Part shown: positions 1-10,431 of the stretch, piece by piece | Layout of the letters: each line of letters begins with the position of its first letter | How positions within the stretch are numbered: position 1 is the stretch's first letter | NCBI GenBank assembly: GCA_020726505.1 | Contig: JAHLEZ010000037.1 | Coordinates: 400,076-464,075 of the forward strand | Direction of reading: 5' to 3' | From: Leptodontidium sp. MPI-SDFR-AT-0119 | Taxonomy: Eukaryota > Ascomycota > Leotiomycetes > Helotiales > Leptodontidiaceae | Length of the DNA stretch: 64,000 nt | Program-made: the position numbers and the translations under genes | The notes under the pieces: model-generated | The model's database searches: none | Seen by the model: only the letters and a program-made list of their open reading frames with translations | Told to the model about the DNA's origin: nothing

Positions 1-1657
1 TTTAGTGTCGCCGCAATTTGTAGAGGCGTCTTCTCCGTGAAGTCTGCCAAGTTTACCTGGGCGTTATGACTAAGAAGAGTCTTGATGTCGCTAACATTGA
101 GTCTATATGCTGCTAGATGTAGGGGAGTCCGGCTAAGAGAGTCAGTCTCGTCAATTTCCATCTGAAGCGGAGGGAGTAGATCTTCCAGAGACTCAGAGGT
201 AAGCCCAAGGACAGACTTATGAAGCCTGTTGAAAGACGAAACTTCCAGGCAGGTCGCACCAGTGACTTGGGACAGTGCTTCAGCATGACACCCAGATGAT
301 GTCTGAAAAATGTGGTCGCGAAATATATCCGCAGAGGTTATTGTGTATTCCAAGGTTGAGTATGAGCCCCAGAAACTCAGCACGTCATGTCTTCCGGATA
401 TGGCTTCCAACGGGTTTACCTGACTCGCTCCTACCGACAATAAGAACTGGCATATCTCCGACTGACCGTAGAAGGCAGCGAGGGAGAGCACCGACAGTCC
501 ATACGGAGCGACGATGTCATCCACTGACGCTCGGCGTTGCAAGAAAAGTGCCTTAAGGTGCCCTAGGTTGCCCTGTCGAATGGCGATGAATGACTCGTTG
601 TCTGGTGGGAGGACTCGTTGAACTGTGAACGAATAAGAGATGCTAGACCAGGACTGATATCTTATCTTGAAAGATACCAGGTTATCCCACCAAAGTCCGT
701 AATATCGTAGTGACATTGATGAAGGAAGCTTTGAAAAGACAGTCCGCACAATGACATTCGTAGTCCTCTCGTGATATCGATCGACCAATTGACTCGTAGA
801 GAACAATACCGAAGAGATAACTTGAGAGGCTAACTGAATATAAAGGTCCGTGGTGACAGTCAAACTGACTTTGAATAGACTTCCCCGGAATTGGATTATG
901 TTGTGGCCGTGATGCCAGACAATCATAGTGAAGCTCGGGATTAGCGAGTATTATGGACCTACTGCGCAAAGGCATTTGTGCACAAATTCCACTTGCCGAA
1001 TTACCAGTCTGTAAGCAAATAAGCTAATGCAGATATAAATGGGCAAGAATTTCAATGCGTACCTCACGGCCCGTTATTTTCAGAGCTTGCGAAGGCGGGA
1101 CCGGCTCTCTTGTAACCCCTGTATTGATTCTCCCAGCTGTTCAACAGAAGTGAGGAGCTTGTAGTGACCAGTACTATCATATCGTTAGTCGGAATTAGGG
1201 TAAACGCGTCGCTTGATATATAGCGACGAGAAACTTACAGGCTCAGCGAAAGCACTTCGAGCTGAATAGCAGAAATATCGTGCTTCAAGCTGGCTTGAAC
1301 CTTTTTCACCTTGCTCTTCTTCCTCACCCAACCCATACGATTGGCAGCCGACAAGGGCTTTCCCTCATATTCCGTCCATTTTACCAACGATGTCAGCAAG
1401 AGTTGGTCAAGTTGCCCCACACGCATGAGGCAGGCCGATATTGCCTGTTGAAGCCGCTGGTTGCTGCCTCTACATGCAACCGACGAGCTCGATAATAAAC
1501 CCTCGAGAGCTTTTCGAATATTCGATAACTCAATGGACAGCTCGTTCACATCTTTGGGAGCGTCCACCCACAGCCTGATCCTTGATAAGAGTCCCCCGAC
1601 GCGGTCCCTAGCTTGGCAAACAGCGATCACACTTGCCGCGATGCTTAGTGGCTCCAT
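1..1657 (-). CDS. Ankyrin protein with fungal NLR-type N-terminal domain, partial at window edge
   Basis: Exon 1 (1657-1239) opens with MEPLSIAASVIAVCQA, the signature of the fungal STAND/NLR-associated N-terminal domain (PF17111-like), about 140 residues. A good donor (GTAAGT at 1238) and an acceptor at 1174 keep the frame into a helical stretch (LLTSVEQLGESIQGLQ). Further exons cover about 1008-1. They include a Cys/His-containing linker (CHHGPLYS...CHCADC) and then a long open frame from about 735 to the window edge with ankyrin units (SRTPLHLAAYRLNVSDIKTLL, KTPLQIAATL). This architecture belongs to fungal allorecognition or innate-immunity-like proteins. The frame must change near 1085 (a TGA after RSRLRKL) and near 735-745 without an obvious intron, so the gene may already be broken or contain read errors. 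The C-terminus lies outside the window. Confidence 0.6.
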
Positions 1658-2414
1658 ATGAGTATTCTAGCCCCCTCCTCATTGCACGAGAATCCGGATC
1701 ATATGCCAGGCTCGGTGCCTAGTTACCATCCAAGAGGTTGAGGTGCATCCATGAAGTCATGCACATGCCAAGAACTAAAGTGAGGCTGCAGTCGACCGGT
1801 GAGGGAAGAAGAAGTGGGGTAGAAGGTCGGATGTGGTTGGACATGTCTTCAATCGTGGGTGGCTGAAACTAAACTTTTGGACAGCGTCAAGGTCCAACCA
1901 GAACTTTTGAAACCTCCACAGAGTACGGTAGTCGCCGGTAGTTGAGCATCCTATCAATAGAAGCAAAGTGCTGACCAGGGGATGAGAACCAAGCTGCGAG
2001 ATTCAGGTGAGGCGTCTTATCAACGCCATCCCGAGCTTTCTCGTCTCTTCTTCAGACCAAGCCAAAGACTCATCGAGAGGCCCAACCATGTTCTGGCCCT
2101 TGAAGTGCAACTCCAGTGATTTCAGGTTCTCTAAACAACTTTGATGGCTTGCCCTTCGCCGACTTAGAGCGCGAAGAAGCTCGTAAGTGTCTACCCTACA
2201 ATTCGAGGATAGAGAACGTCATAACGCTCGACGTGGCCTGTAGCTCTCATCCAGATTTCTTATTGCCAGTTCCTCCAGAATTCCCTTAACAGCTTTTAAG
2301 TGGCGCGGAATACTTACTGCTCCTCTACTTCCATAGTTTAATTAGCTTGGAATGGGCTGCCCGGATGCGTTTCAAGCCCGAGGAAGATTCAGAGGATAAA
2401 TTAAAAGTACACTA
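1658..2414. other. Intergenic, nothing recognised
   Basis: There is no coding frame with recognisable protein character. It separates the minus-strand ankyrin gene from the plus-strand NACHT relic. The right part may be further decayed NACHT-gene sequence, but I cannot align it by eye. Confidence 0.4.
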
Positions 2415-2913
2415 GTCGTCGTCTCGGCCATACACCGGCCCATTACACTAGACGAGCTACCTTCTTTGGTCGACATGCCACCGCGAAATTCTAGTGGTTA
2501 CAAGGCTCTCGCAGAGATCATAGGACATTGTAACCCTTTTCTCACACTTCGAGATCGCACTATTTTTTTTATTTATCCATCAGTCCGCTAAGGACTTCTT
2601 GATCAACAAGGCTCTCAATATTGTCTTTCCTTCTGGGATGGCCGATATTCACTACGCTATATTCTCGCGTACGGTACTACGGCGTGATGCCTATAGCCTA
2701 ATAGCTCCCGGAATTTCTATCGAACAGGTCAAGCAGCCCAATCCTGATCCTCTCGCCGCGGGTATTAGATTCATATATTTGGAATCAATTGAATTCAAAG
2801 TACCCGTGGTTCGTCTCGTCACGGGTGCGTCTAGAGATGCCCTCCTAAGTATCGGATCCGCAGCCGGAGCAGCCTGCCCCCACCCCTCAAATATGAGCAT
2901 GGATTACGAGTAG
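2415..2913 (+). pseudogene. Remnant of a NACHT (NLR-like) protein
   Basis: The plus strand reads HRPITLDELPSLVDMP, then FLTLRDRTIFF, then after a one-base frame change FIHQSAKDFL, FPSGMADIHYAIFSR, LRRDAYSLIAPG and EQVKQPNPDPLAA. This series is the conserved stretch that follows the NACHT ATPase domain in fungal NACHT-WD40/ankyrin proteins. The frame change sits in a run of T at about 2562-2570. Neither the NTPase part (P-loop) nor the repeat domain is present, and the frame ends at 2913. It is a dead fragment about 180 bp upstream of an intact HET gene. Identification rests on remembered family motifs, not a search. Confidence 0.7.
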
Positions 2914-3090
2914 GGCTTTAGCCCGAAAATGGGTTTGAGTGTGGGTCTCGGTTAGTGCCCTAAATTTACCGAGGCTTCCTTTGAACTTCTACAAGATTCA
3001 ATTCTTGTTCTGGGTGCCGATTTTCTTATTGCGCTTTTCTCGTCAACGACCATTGCCACGATTGGTCCTTCTGCTAAAAGAGCCAATACA

Positions 3091-4983
3091 ATGACTCAGC
3101 CCCCGACTGACGCAGGCAGTCCACTGTACGAGCCTCTTCCAAGTCCTAGATCGATACGGCTTCTTGCAATATTGCCAGGAGTTGACGACCCAATAAGATG
3201 CGAACTCAGTGTTGTCGATCTCGAAACAGCGCCACCATATGAAGCGCTGTCATACGTCTGGGGAATTCCTGGCCCAACGCTAGACATTTTGTGCAATGGC
3301 AAAGCTATCCCAGTTGGCCCAAACCTTTATAGCGCTCTCCGGCACTTGAGGGGGGGTATGGGTTCATACGCGCTCGAGTATGACGCTGCGGGAATACCCC
3401 ATATCTATATCCAGGCTAGCACTCGAATCATTTGGATAGATGCTATTTGCATCAACCAAGCCGATTCAGACGAACGTTCTAAGCAGGTCCTATTCATGAA
3501 TGCGATATATCGAAAAGCGCAGCATGTGACAGTTTGGCTTGGCGAACATGAGGGAAGTGCATTGACAGCCATGAACATCCTTCGTAAAGCCGCTGGCTAC
3601 AGTCGACTAGAGGCTGCTCGCAACGTACCGAGATGGCATGAGGAGAGACGCATAATACCAGCGGACAACGAAATTGCCGAAGAAGGATTCGAGGACACAG
3701 CAAAACAGCTGAGAGACCTTCCTCATTCGGGTTCCCCCGATTGGGAGGCTGTCTTTTGGCTCTTGGGCAGGCCATGGTTTAGGCGAATGTGGATTCTGCA
3801 AGAGGCTGCGGTGCGCAGTGTCTTTGTGAGGATTGGCAAGTTATTCCTGAACTGGCATGACATCTCAGTGGGCGCAACCTTCCTTTTGAAGAAGAGATAT
3901 TTCAGAACTGAAGAAGAGGTGGGGAAACTTTGCCGCGTTCGCCAAATCCACCTGAACGGGCTCCTTATTCAAATGCCTGGCAATACAGCTCTTTACTGGT
4001 TAATTCAAGCCACCGTCGATTTTGAGGCTACGGACCCGAGGGACAAAATCTACGCTCTCTTTGGTTTTCTATCTGAAGAGTGTCTGTCTTCTCCCTTGCT
4101 GCGACCAAATTATCGAAAGTCGGTAGTCGATGTTTATATTGGTGTTATTCGACATTTGATCCTGAACAATCCTCCAGAGCCTACCAACCCAATTCCTGGG
4201 AATCCGAACGCGGGCGCTTTGGGTTTCCTGTCGATGACTTCCGCACTGAAGGATGAGAACGAGAACGATTTCCCTTCCTGGCTTCCCCGATGGGACAAAC
4301 CGGACAGATCCAACCGTAACTTCACCACTACGTCACTAATTTTAAAACCGGGTGCGAGCAATGCTCTGCCACCTCAGCTTGCGGAGTCTGGTCCTTCTCG
4401 AAGTCTGATTCTGATGGGGTTAAGGATCACAACTATTTTAGAGATCAATTCTATTGGCCCTATCTATCCTTCGACTCTTGCTAATACTATCACGGAGCTT
4501 CTTGACTCGATTACATCGAAGGCTCAAAGATATCCTGCGGGTGGTACCGTCAAAGAAGCCTTCACGTTATCACTCACTGGGGGGTCTTTAAAAGACAACA
4601 ATAACGATTTTGCCAGCTTTGAGTCTTACCATGAAGCAGACCTTGATGATTATCTATCATACAGTCGCAATGGCTTATCACATAGCCCCGAATCCGCAGC
4701 AGGCAGCTTTGGGCAAAACGACCATCCTTTTGCCCATGCAGTCCGAAATAAAGATCCGTTTATTATCACAGCTAATGGTCTAATTGGCCGTGGCATCGCC
4801 ACAGTTCAACCTGGAGATGTCATCTGTGTTTTACTTGGAGGAAAGGTTCCGTATGTTATCCGAAGCGTTGAGGATCACTACCGGTTTGTTGGAGAATGCT
4901 ATATTCCTGGCCTCATGAATGGAGAAGCGATTGATGACTGGAATGCAAATAAATTAAGTTCTGAATGGATTGAGTTGCGATGA
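3091..4983 (+). CDS. HET-domain (heterokaryon incompatibility) protein, 630 aa
   Basis: This is a single-exon gene starting at an ATG. The HET domain (PF06985) spans about residues 49-240. It shows the three hallmark blocks: YEALSYVWG, then IIWIDAICINQAD, then the RPWFRRMWILQE block, with FEATDPRDKIYALFGF after it. The C-terminus carries the usual VICVLLGG...YRFVGECY...GLMNGEAI tail of this subfamily. HET proteins trigger cell death after contact between genetically different hyphae. The partner gene cannot be told from sequence. All hallmark residues are present and the frame is intact, in contrast to the HET relics at 57-63 kb. A TATA-like signal is not obvious. Confidence 0.93.
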   Translation: MTQPPTDAGSPLYEPLPSPRSIRLLAILPGVDDPIRCELSVVDLETAPPYEALSYVWGIPGPTLDILCNGKAIPVGPNLYSALRHLRGGMGSYALEYDAAGIPHIYIQASTRIIWIDAICINQADSDERSKQVLFMNAIYRKAQHVTVWLGEHEGSALTAMNILRKAAGYSRLEAARNVPRWHEERRIIPADNEIAEEGFEDTAKQLRDLPHSGSPDWEAVFWLLGRPWFRRMWILQEAAVRSVFVRIGKLFLNWHDISVGATFLLKKRYFRTEEEVGKLCRVRQIHLNGLLIQMPGNTALYWLIQATVDFEATDPRDKIYALFGFLSEECLSSPLLRPNYRKSVVDVYIGVIRHLILNNPPEPTNPIPGNPNAGALGFLSMTSALKDENENDFPSWLPRWDKPDRSNRNFTTTSLILKPGASNALPPQLAESGPSRSLILMGLRITTILEINSIGPIYPSTLANTITELLDSITSKAQRYPAGGTVKEAFTLSLTGGSLKDNNNDFASFESYHEADLDDYLSYSRNGLSHSPESAAGSFGQNDHPFAHAVRNKDPFIITANGLIGRGIATVQPGDVICVLLGGKVPYVIRSVEDHYRFVGECYIPGLMNGEAIDDWNANKLSSEWIELR

Positions 4984-6496
4984 TATGGGGGAGAGACCAT
5001 TTATTCACTCATTCATTTATTCATTCTCGGTTCCAGCTGTCCGCCGTAGGACTGCTATGCTAGCATGGTCCAGCTTCGGCGCCAGTTGCCGAAATACGCC
5101 TTACCACACTCAGTAATTCGCACTTTACTTTATTAATTTGCGTGACTAATAACCTCCTCTATTGAACCGTCTGGCTCCTATTTATAACTATTTATATAAG
5201 CGTCTTAAGGAGTGCTTTACTTTATCCTTTAGTGGTGTGTTAGGCTCTTTAACTATCGCTTCCATTAGTTAATTATCTCGTGTCTCCATACCTTACTCTC
5301 CCTTTAGCGCTTCACTTCGTCTCTTTATATTATATTATAATTCTAAAACTGCTTAAGGAAGCGCGTTTATTTTATAAATCTAATTACCTTTACGACTAGT
5401 TTTAGCTCGTTTAAGATTACTCTTAAGTTTATTTATCCTCCCCTTCTAAATATCTTTCGCTGTATATCGTTATATGTTTAACACCTTAATAAGATATAGT
5501 TTCCTATTTGCTGTCTTTCGCCACAGTCGCTTCTAAAGTCGTCGACTTTTAGCACTCTTTTCTTTCATAAGAAGTCTCTTAGCTTAATCTTCTCTATGTA
5601 TATTTAAATAGGTACAGTACTTTACTTCTTCTTTAAGCTATAATATAATCGCAGGACCTTATATTATTACTGCGGGGTATACTTAAACGTGGTTCTTCCC
5701 CTTGTTTTTACTTTCTGGCTGTTTATTCATTCAGCTCTTGCTTGCCTTTTAACCCAAGTCTTTAAGGTTGCCTACAAGTGGTATGTCCTTGTCTGGGTAT
5801 ACTGACCTCCTCTTCCTAGAAACGGTCGAGCCAGAGGGCGGAAAGGCTGGGAAGGGAAGAAGGGTACAGAGGTGAGTGAGGAGGTAAGTAAGCAAGAAGA
5901 GGGGCGGAAGGTACAGCGCAGGAAAGCCAAGAAAAAGCTCGATTACTGGAAGCCATTAGGGGAGCCGCTGTGGAGAATAGTCGAGCGTTTTGGCAGCGGC
6001 ATCCTGGTTCGACTCCATGCCGATATACCGGAGAAAAGGTAAGTTATCTGGGTAGAAGGGTACAATGAGAAGAAAAGCGGTTTAGTACCTGGTCTAGGCG
6101 TTGGGTTGGTCTGCTGGTTGGGCTGGAGATTAAGAGAATGTGCGGATGGATCAGCTAAGGATTATTAAATGATTACTTGTGTTGTTGTGTATATAATTAC
6201 TCGATTGCCGATTACGACTATTTATACCTTAAATTACTTTTTAAGCATATTCGCGAAACGCGTCCGAATATTATTAGTATGTGCCGGATATGAAACCAGT
6301 TGCTACGAGCCTAGTTAGAAACCATTAACTTAGTAATTATAATAATTGGGATACTATCTCGAACGAACTTAGAGAGCATCTCTAGCCACCTGCTCGACAT
6401 TGTATAAGGTCTCTTCCTTGTCAGGAGTAATGTTTAGTAAATCTTTATACCTTGAACGCAAAAAAGGTATATATAATAATAGAATTCAACTAATTG
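4984..6496. other. AT-rich, TpA-rich gene-free tract with a GC-richer island and a pol III B-box match
   Basis: From 5090 to 5810 and from 6160 to 6480 the DNA is strongly AT-rich, rich in TpA and devoid of open frames, as expected of RIP-mutated repeat DNA. Between them (about 5815-6130) lies a purine-rich, GC-richer island. It contains GGTTCGACTCC at 6006-6016, a perfect match to the RNA polymerase III B-box, flanked by a GGCAT/ATGCC inverted pair. No complete tRNA cloverleaf can be folded, so a tRNA-derived SINE or chance are the options. Confidence 0.5.
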
Positions 6497-7002
6497 TTAT
6501 CTTTCTAAATCCCCCCCTGGCTTATGACAAGTAACAACAACATTAATCCGCAGAGTGATGAGAAGGGTACTGAGAGTAGACAGAATACTGCAAGGGATGG
6601 CGTTAGCGCAGGAACTAGGACCCGAATCGCTTTGTTGTATTCGGGTCCTCGCTGCGCCTCTTGAACGTCGACTCTCCATCATCTGCCACGCGAACCTTAG
6701 GCAGATGGCGATTCGAAAGGAGTCAAGTTCAGAAATGCCGTCTCTTAATCCAAAATTGGATTTAGAATTAAACTCATATGTGGCCAAGTTAGGAATTGCT
6801 CTCTTATTTCTCTTCTCCCCTAATATCCTATAAGTATAATATTCAACCTTCTAATCCGGCTACTGCGAACCCTAACATTACCCAATATATCCAAAATCAC
6901 CCTACAACTTATAACGAAGTCCAAGAAGCCGTTCGAGAAAATGGCTATTTAACTCGAGGCTAGTTCCATTTATCATCCTCAAACCCTTTCAGAGAGGCTT
7001 CA
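6497..7002. other. No gene recognised
   Basis: Short frames on both strands (for example from ATG 6523) show no family resemblance and are interrupted by stops. A stretch near 6850-6960 reads NITQYIQNHPTTYNEVQEAV on the plus strand and may be a scrap of a former coding sequence, but I cannot name it. Confidence 0.3.
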
Positions 7003-7400
7003 CTATAGCCACTGTCGACTTAAACCACGTCCAATTTTGGCAGCCACCTCGGAAGACCTCACTCCATAAGCACATATTTCCACGCAAATAAAGTAGTCCC
7101 TTTCGGCCATCGCCATTAGATGTAAGGGAGTCCTGCCATTGTGGTCACGCAATTTCGTGTTCGCAACTCCCAACAGAGCCTTGACCACGTTTATGCGCCC
7201 TTATATGTAGCCAAGAGAAGTGGAGTGCTTCCGAGGCCCGTCCACAACGTCTACATTTGCTCCGGCTTCGATCAGCGATGTCACCACATCACCCTTGCCA
7301 TCCATTTTGCCATATATTGCGGCGAGATGTATCGGTGCTTTTCCATCTGTGACGGTACAAGAGCACGAACGAGGTCGGGTGCGACTTGGGCAAATGATTG
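7003..7400 (-). pseudogene. Ankyrin-repeat gene relic
   Basis: The minus strand reads DGKAPIHLAAIYGK, then DVVTSLIEAGANVDVVDG, then after an in-frame TAA (about 7203-7205) GRINVVKALLGVANTKLRD and NGRTPLHLMAMAE. These are two to three ankyrin units (TPLHLA...VVxxLLxxGAN). No start codon or upstream domain remains. The relic lies just downstream of the stop of the minus-strand HET gene and on the same strand, so it could be the tail of a once larger gene or of an independent ankyrin gene. The stop can be explained by one base substitution or a small indel. Confidence 0.65.
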
Positions 7401-7527
7401 TTTACAAGAGAGAAAGAGATTCGTAAGAAAAGCTCTGACTTAAACTAATTGCACAACGCTCATAAAGTGAGACTATTCACAAAATATGAAAGTCACCTGA
7501 TCATTCCTTCACACCCTCAGACCCTTC

Positions 7528-9807
7528 TTAACATAAGACAAATTTCTGCACTTGGAACTCGCCCTTGACGTGAAAAACAATTGCTTCGGAGTCCATGAAA
7601 CCATGCAAATAGCATTCTCCAATAAACGAATATTCTTCCCCGATTCTCTTCCGTAGAACTACCGGCACACTGCAACCAAACAGAACACAGATCAGATCTC
7701 CCTGCTGCGCTTCTTGGGGGATTGCTCCAATGTAGCCTTGTTTTGTGACAGCCATGCATCGTCTGGTCATTCCTGCTCTTAGGCTATTGCAAACTTTTGC
7801 AAGAAAGGATTCACGTTCAGGATTAGTAGTATCTGTGGGAAGATTCAAGCTCATGAATTTTTGAATTTCATCCCTTGTGAGGCGTTCGGTTGTTGAGATC
7901 TGGCCGCAAAGAAGACTGTGAAGGTATGCATCAAGGATGTATATCACGTGGAGAAATGGATCCGGCTTCTTTGGCTCGAAGTATAGAAGAGGCTTTTCTG
8001 TGAGAGGACTGGATCTCGCTAGTTGGTCTGTTGATTGCGAGTGCTTCGACAAACGATCTGTCGATTTGGGCGATTTGGGTAGACGAGCTGTTGATGGTGA
8101 TTTTGTCGACACTGACGGCAAGTGCTTCGAGAATTGATCCAACGAATTCCAGTATTTGCTATACATGCTGACAACAGAAGATATGTCTTCTAAACACGAT
8201 TGGACGTCCTTTGTAAAGCCGTCGAGGAGTCCACCAGATGAAGAGATGGTAGAATGCCACATGTGTTCGATAGAACCGAACGGCACATCTTCAGGCAAAG
8301 GATTCGAAAGTATAGCAATGGTATCAATGCAAAGTCCACTCGTAGGTAAGTGTGTCCAGAAATGCTTGAGTTTTTGTTGATCCAACGCCATATATTTCGA
8401 TCTGTGATCATGTCCCGAAGCAGTGAAAATACTTTCCCTGCCGTCAATTGGAACCAGGGGTGAAGCTGCAAGGTCTTGATTCAAGCTGTAATCAGGTATC
8501 CATGATGGTAATTGCTTCTGTCGGCCAAGACGTTGCCACCCGCATAGAGGGTCTAGTGATCCAGATTGTTCTATGAAATGAAATGTAGCATTTGCATAAA
8601 CCTCGCTCACAGACTTGGTGTAATCAGGCATCAAGAATGTGTTCATTTTATCTCCCATCATGCCAATAAGAGAAAAGATCTTGTCTCGTGGGTCTGTGGC
8701 GTTTCTGTATCGACATTCTCGAATTAAATCTCGGAGTGGCTGTCGTTTTCCGCTGTTCCAACTCTGCCGAATCTTCTCCAGTCCGGTCAATTTTCGAATA
8801 TTGTTGATTGGAGCTTCAAGACTGTAATTCAGAAAGTATACAGCACGTAGAAAGGACTCCCACCACACTGACTTCCCATATCCGAGGATCGAAGCGGTTT
8901 CAGATGCTCCTAATTCTTGGACAACCCACATTCGCTCAAACCAAGTACAGCTTTGGATCAGCTCGTGGTCGATCAGGTTTGCGATGAAAACAAAATCTTC
9001 ATCCTGAACAGTTTTAAAGTGTCGTGAGTGTGGCTTCCATTCAACCAACATTTGGATCCTATCATGATGCAGTGACAGTGTAGCGTCATCGTCGAGAACC
9101 ATTTCCACCTTGTCATCCCTCACGTCCGAATCCAAGATGTCCGTAATTTGTACCAACGACTGTCCAAATCCACACCCAGCACGCACAATTCCAGCCGTGG
9201 GTATCAACAACCCCTTCACAAACATCTCTTCGAATTTACTCTCTTCCGATGGTACCATATCGGATTCTTCGGGTCCATATATTCCAGTGAGATCAGCAAT
9301 GAATTTGAGACATCTTCGACCTTCTTCAGTAGGTGACCCAAGCCATATTCTCACATCAGCTGCAGCGTGATAAACCTCTCTCATTAGAAGGATCTGTGCA
9401 GACCGTTCTAGAAGGTCATCTTGGCAAATGCAAATTGCATCAGCCCAGACGTATACATCTCCAATTGCATCTTTCTGAATATCCCGGAGAGCTTTATACA
9501 GATTTTCTGTAATACCGAGTCTCTTATTGTCGATTATAATCTCGTGCGTTCGAGCCGGATTTCCCCAGACGTAGGACAGAGCATTGAAGGATGGTAGCAG
9601 AGCAGCCCGTAGCATTCTCTGCCTCCTGGAGAGGGTAGTTAAGGGCAAAGGGTAGTTCTTTAGTTGTCCGACTAGAGGATTCACATTGGCACGTCCAAGT
9701 GCTTGTCTTATATCGAAGGTGAGTTTTAGGAGGCGAATGTCCTCTGTTGCATTTTTCAAGGGTTGGTAGATATAATCAGACATCGTAACCAGAAGATCCG
9801 TAGACAT
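7528..9807 (-). CDS. HET-domain protein, 759 aa
   Basis: This is a single-exon gene starting at ATG 9807. The HET domain (about residues 75-310) shows FNALSYVWGNP, YVWADAICICQDD (Cys-Gln where most family members have Asn-Gln) and WFERMWVVQELGAS. It is followed by ATDPRDKIFSLIGMMGD. A low-complexity Ser/Pro/Lys stretch (STKSPSTARLPKSPKSTDRL) lies at about residues 560-600. The C-terminal block DLICVLFGCSVPVVLR...YSFIGECYLHGFMDSEAI is typical of the subfamily. It is predicted to act as a cytosolic incompatibility and cell-death effector. The ankyrin relic lies immediately downstream and a gene-poor stretch upstream. Confidence 0.92.
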   Translation of the reverse strand: MSTDLLVTMSDYIYQPLKNATEDIRLLKLTFDIRQALGRANVNPLVGQLKNYPLPLTTLSRRQRMLRAALLPSFNALSYVWGNPARTHEIIIDNKRLGITENLYKALRDIQKDAIGDVYVWADAICICQDDLLERSAQILLMREVYHAAADVRIWLGSPTEEGRRCLKFIADLTGIYGPEESDMVPSEESKFEEMFVKGLLIPTAGIVRAGCGFGQSLVQITDILDSDVRDDKVEMVLDDDATLSLHHDRIQMLVEWKPHSRHFKTVQDEDFVFIANLIDHELIQSCTWFERMWVVQELGASETASILGYGKSVWWESFLRAVYFLNYSLEAPINNIRKLTGLEKIRQSWNSGKRQPLRDLIRECRYRNATDPRDKIFSLIGMMGDKMNTFLMPDYTKSVSEVYANATFHFIEQSGSLDPLCGWQRLGRQKQLPSWIPDYSLNQDLAASPLVPIDGRESIFTASGHDHRSKYMALDQQKLKHFWTHLPTSGLCIDTIAILSNPLPEDVPFGSIEHMWHSTISSSGGLLDGFTKDVQSCLEDISSVVSMYSKYWNSLDQFSKHLPSVSTKSPSTARLPKSPKSTDRLSKHSQSTDQLARSSPLTEKPLLYFEPKKPDPFLHVIYILDAYLHSLLCGQISTTERLTRDEIQKFMSLNLPTDTTNPERESFLAKVCNSLRAGMTRRCMAVTKQGYIGAIPQEAQQGDLICVLFGCSVPVVLRKRIGEEYSFIGECYLHGFMDSEAIVFHVKGEFQVQKFVLC

Positions 9808-10274
9808 CAGTTAATGGAAGAGATGGTATAGAAGGCATGGGAATAGGAAGATAGTCAATGTTCTATTGCAGTGGTTGAGGCGAAAGAGAATGGCCTGACG
9901 AGAGAATCGACACCTGGCACCACGTGATTTAGCGCAAACCATAAACTCTTGGCTGTCAGGTGCCAAGCAACCATAGAACGCTGGATTGTGGAGAACTCAC
10001 CTCGCCAAAGGCCGCCCTAATCCCAAACCAGGATTCCAATACCAAATTCGGGTAGTGTAGGCGAGCTCCAGGGCTCCACTCGAGGTCGACTTAGAATAGG
10101 TATATCTCAATGCACTTGTATTGTATTGTAATTGCAATCATTGTAATACATAATCGAGGCTAGTCAGAAGAGCTCCGGTCTAGCTCACGCCTCTCTAGTC
10201 AGGAGAAGGAAAAGGAAGGCCCGCGCGAGCAAGAACAGGAGGAGATAACAGTAAATGAGATAAGGCATAAGGTA
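9808..10274. other. Upstream region of the HET gene, no gene
   Basis: No credible frame is present. It holds the promoter of the minus-strand HET gene and, at 10113-10155, AT-rich short direct repeats (TGTATTGTATTGTAATTGCAATCATTG). Nothing else was recognised. Confidence 0.4.
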
Positions 10275-10431
10275 CGAAAGGGGGTTTCAGGTGGGTCTCG
10301 TCCACCGTTGTAAGTAGCAAGGAAATATACTCTATAGAACATTGTCGAATGCTCTGGTATGCCCCAAAAATTTCCTGGATTGGCAAGAGCAAATACAGGG
10401 CTGGACGAACCCCACCTGAAACCCCCTTTCG
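10275..10431. mobile_element. Small inverted-repeat element (MITE), 157 bp, TA-flanked
   Basis: Two 30-bp arms face each other: 10275-10304 (starting CGAAAGGGGGTTTCAGG) and 10402-10431. They match at 28 of 30 positions and are separated by 97 bp without coding capacity. Both outer ends abut the dinucleotide TA (10273-10274 and 10432-10433), as expected of Tc1/mariner-type target duplication. The size and structure fit a miniature inverted-repeat transposable element. The superfamily is inferred from the TA only. A stable transcript hairpin is an alternative reading. Confidence 0.65.
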
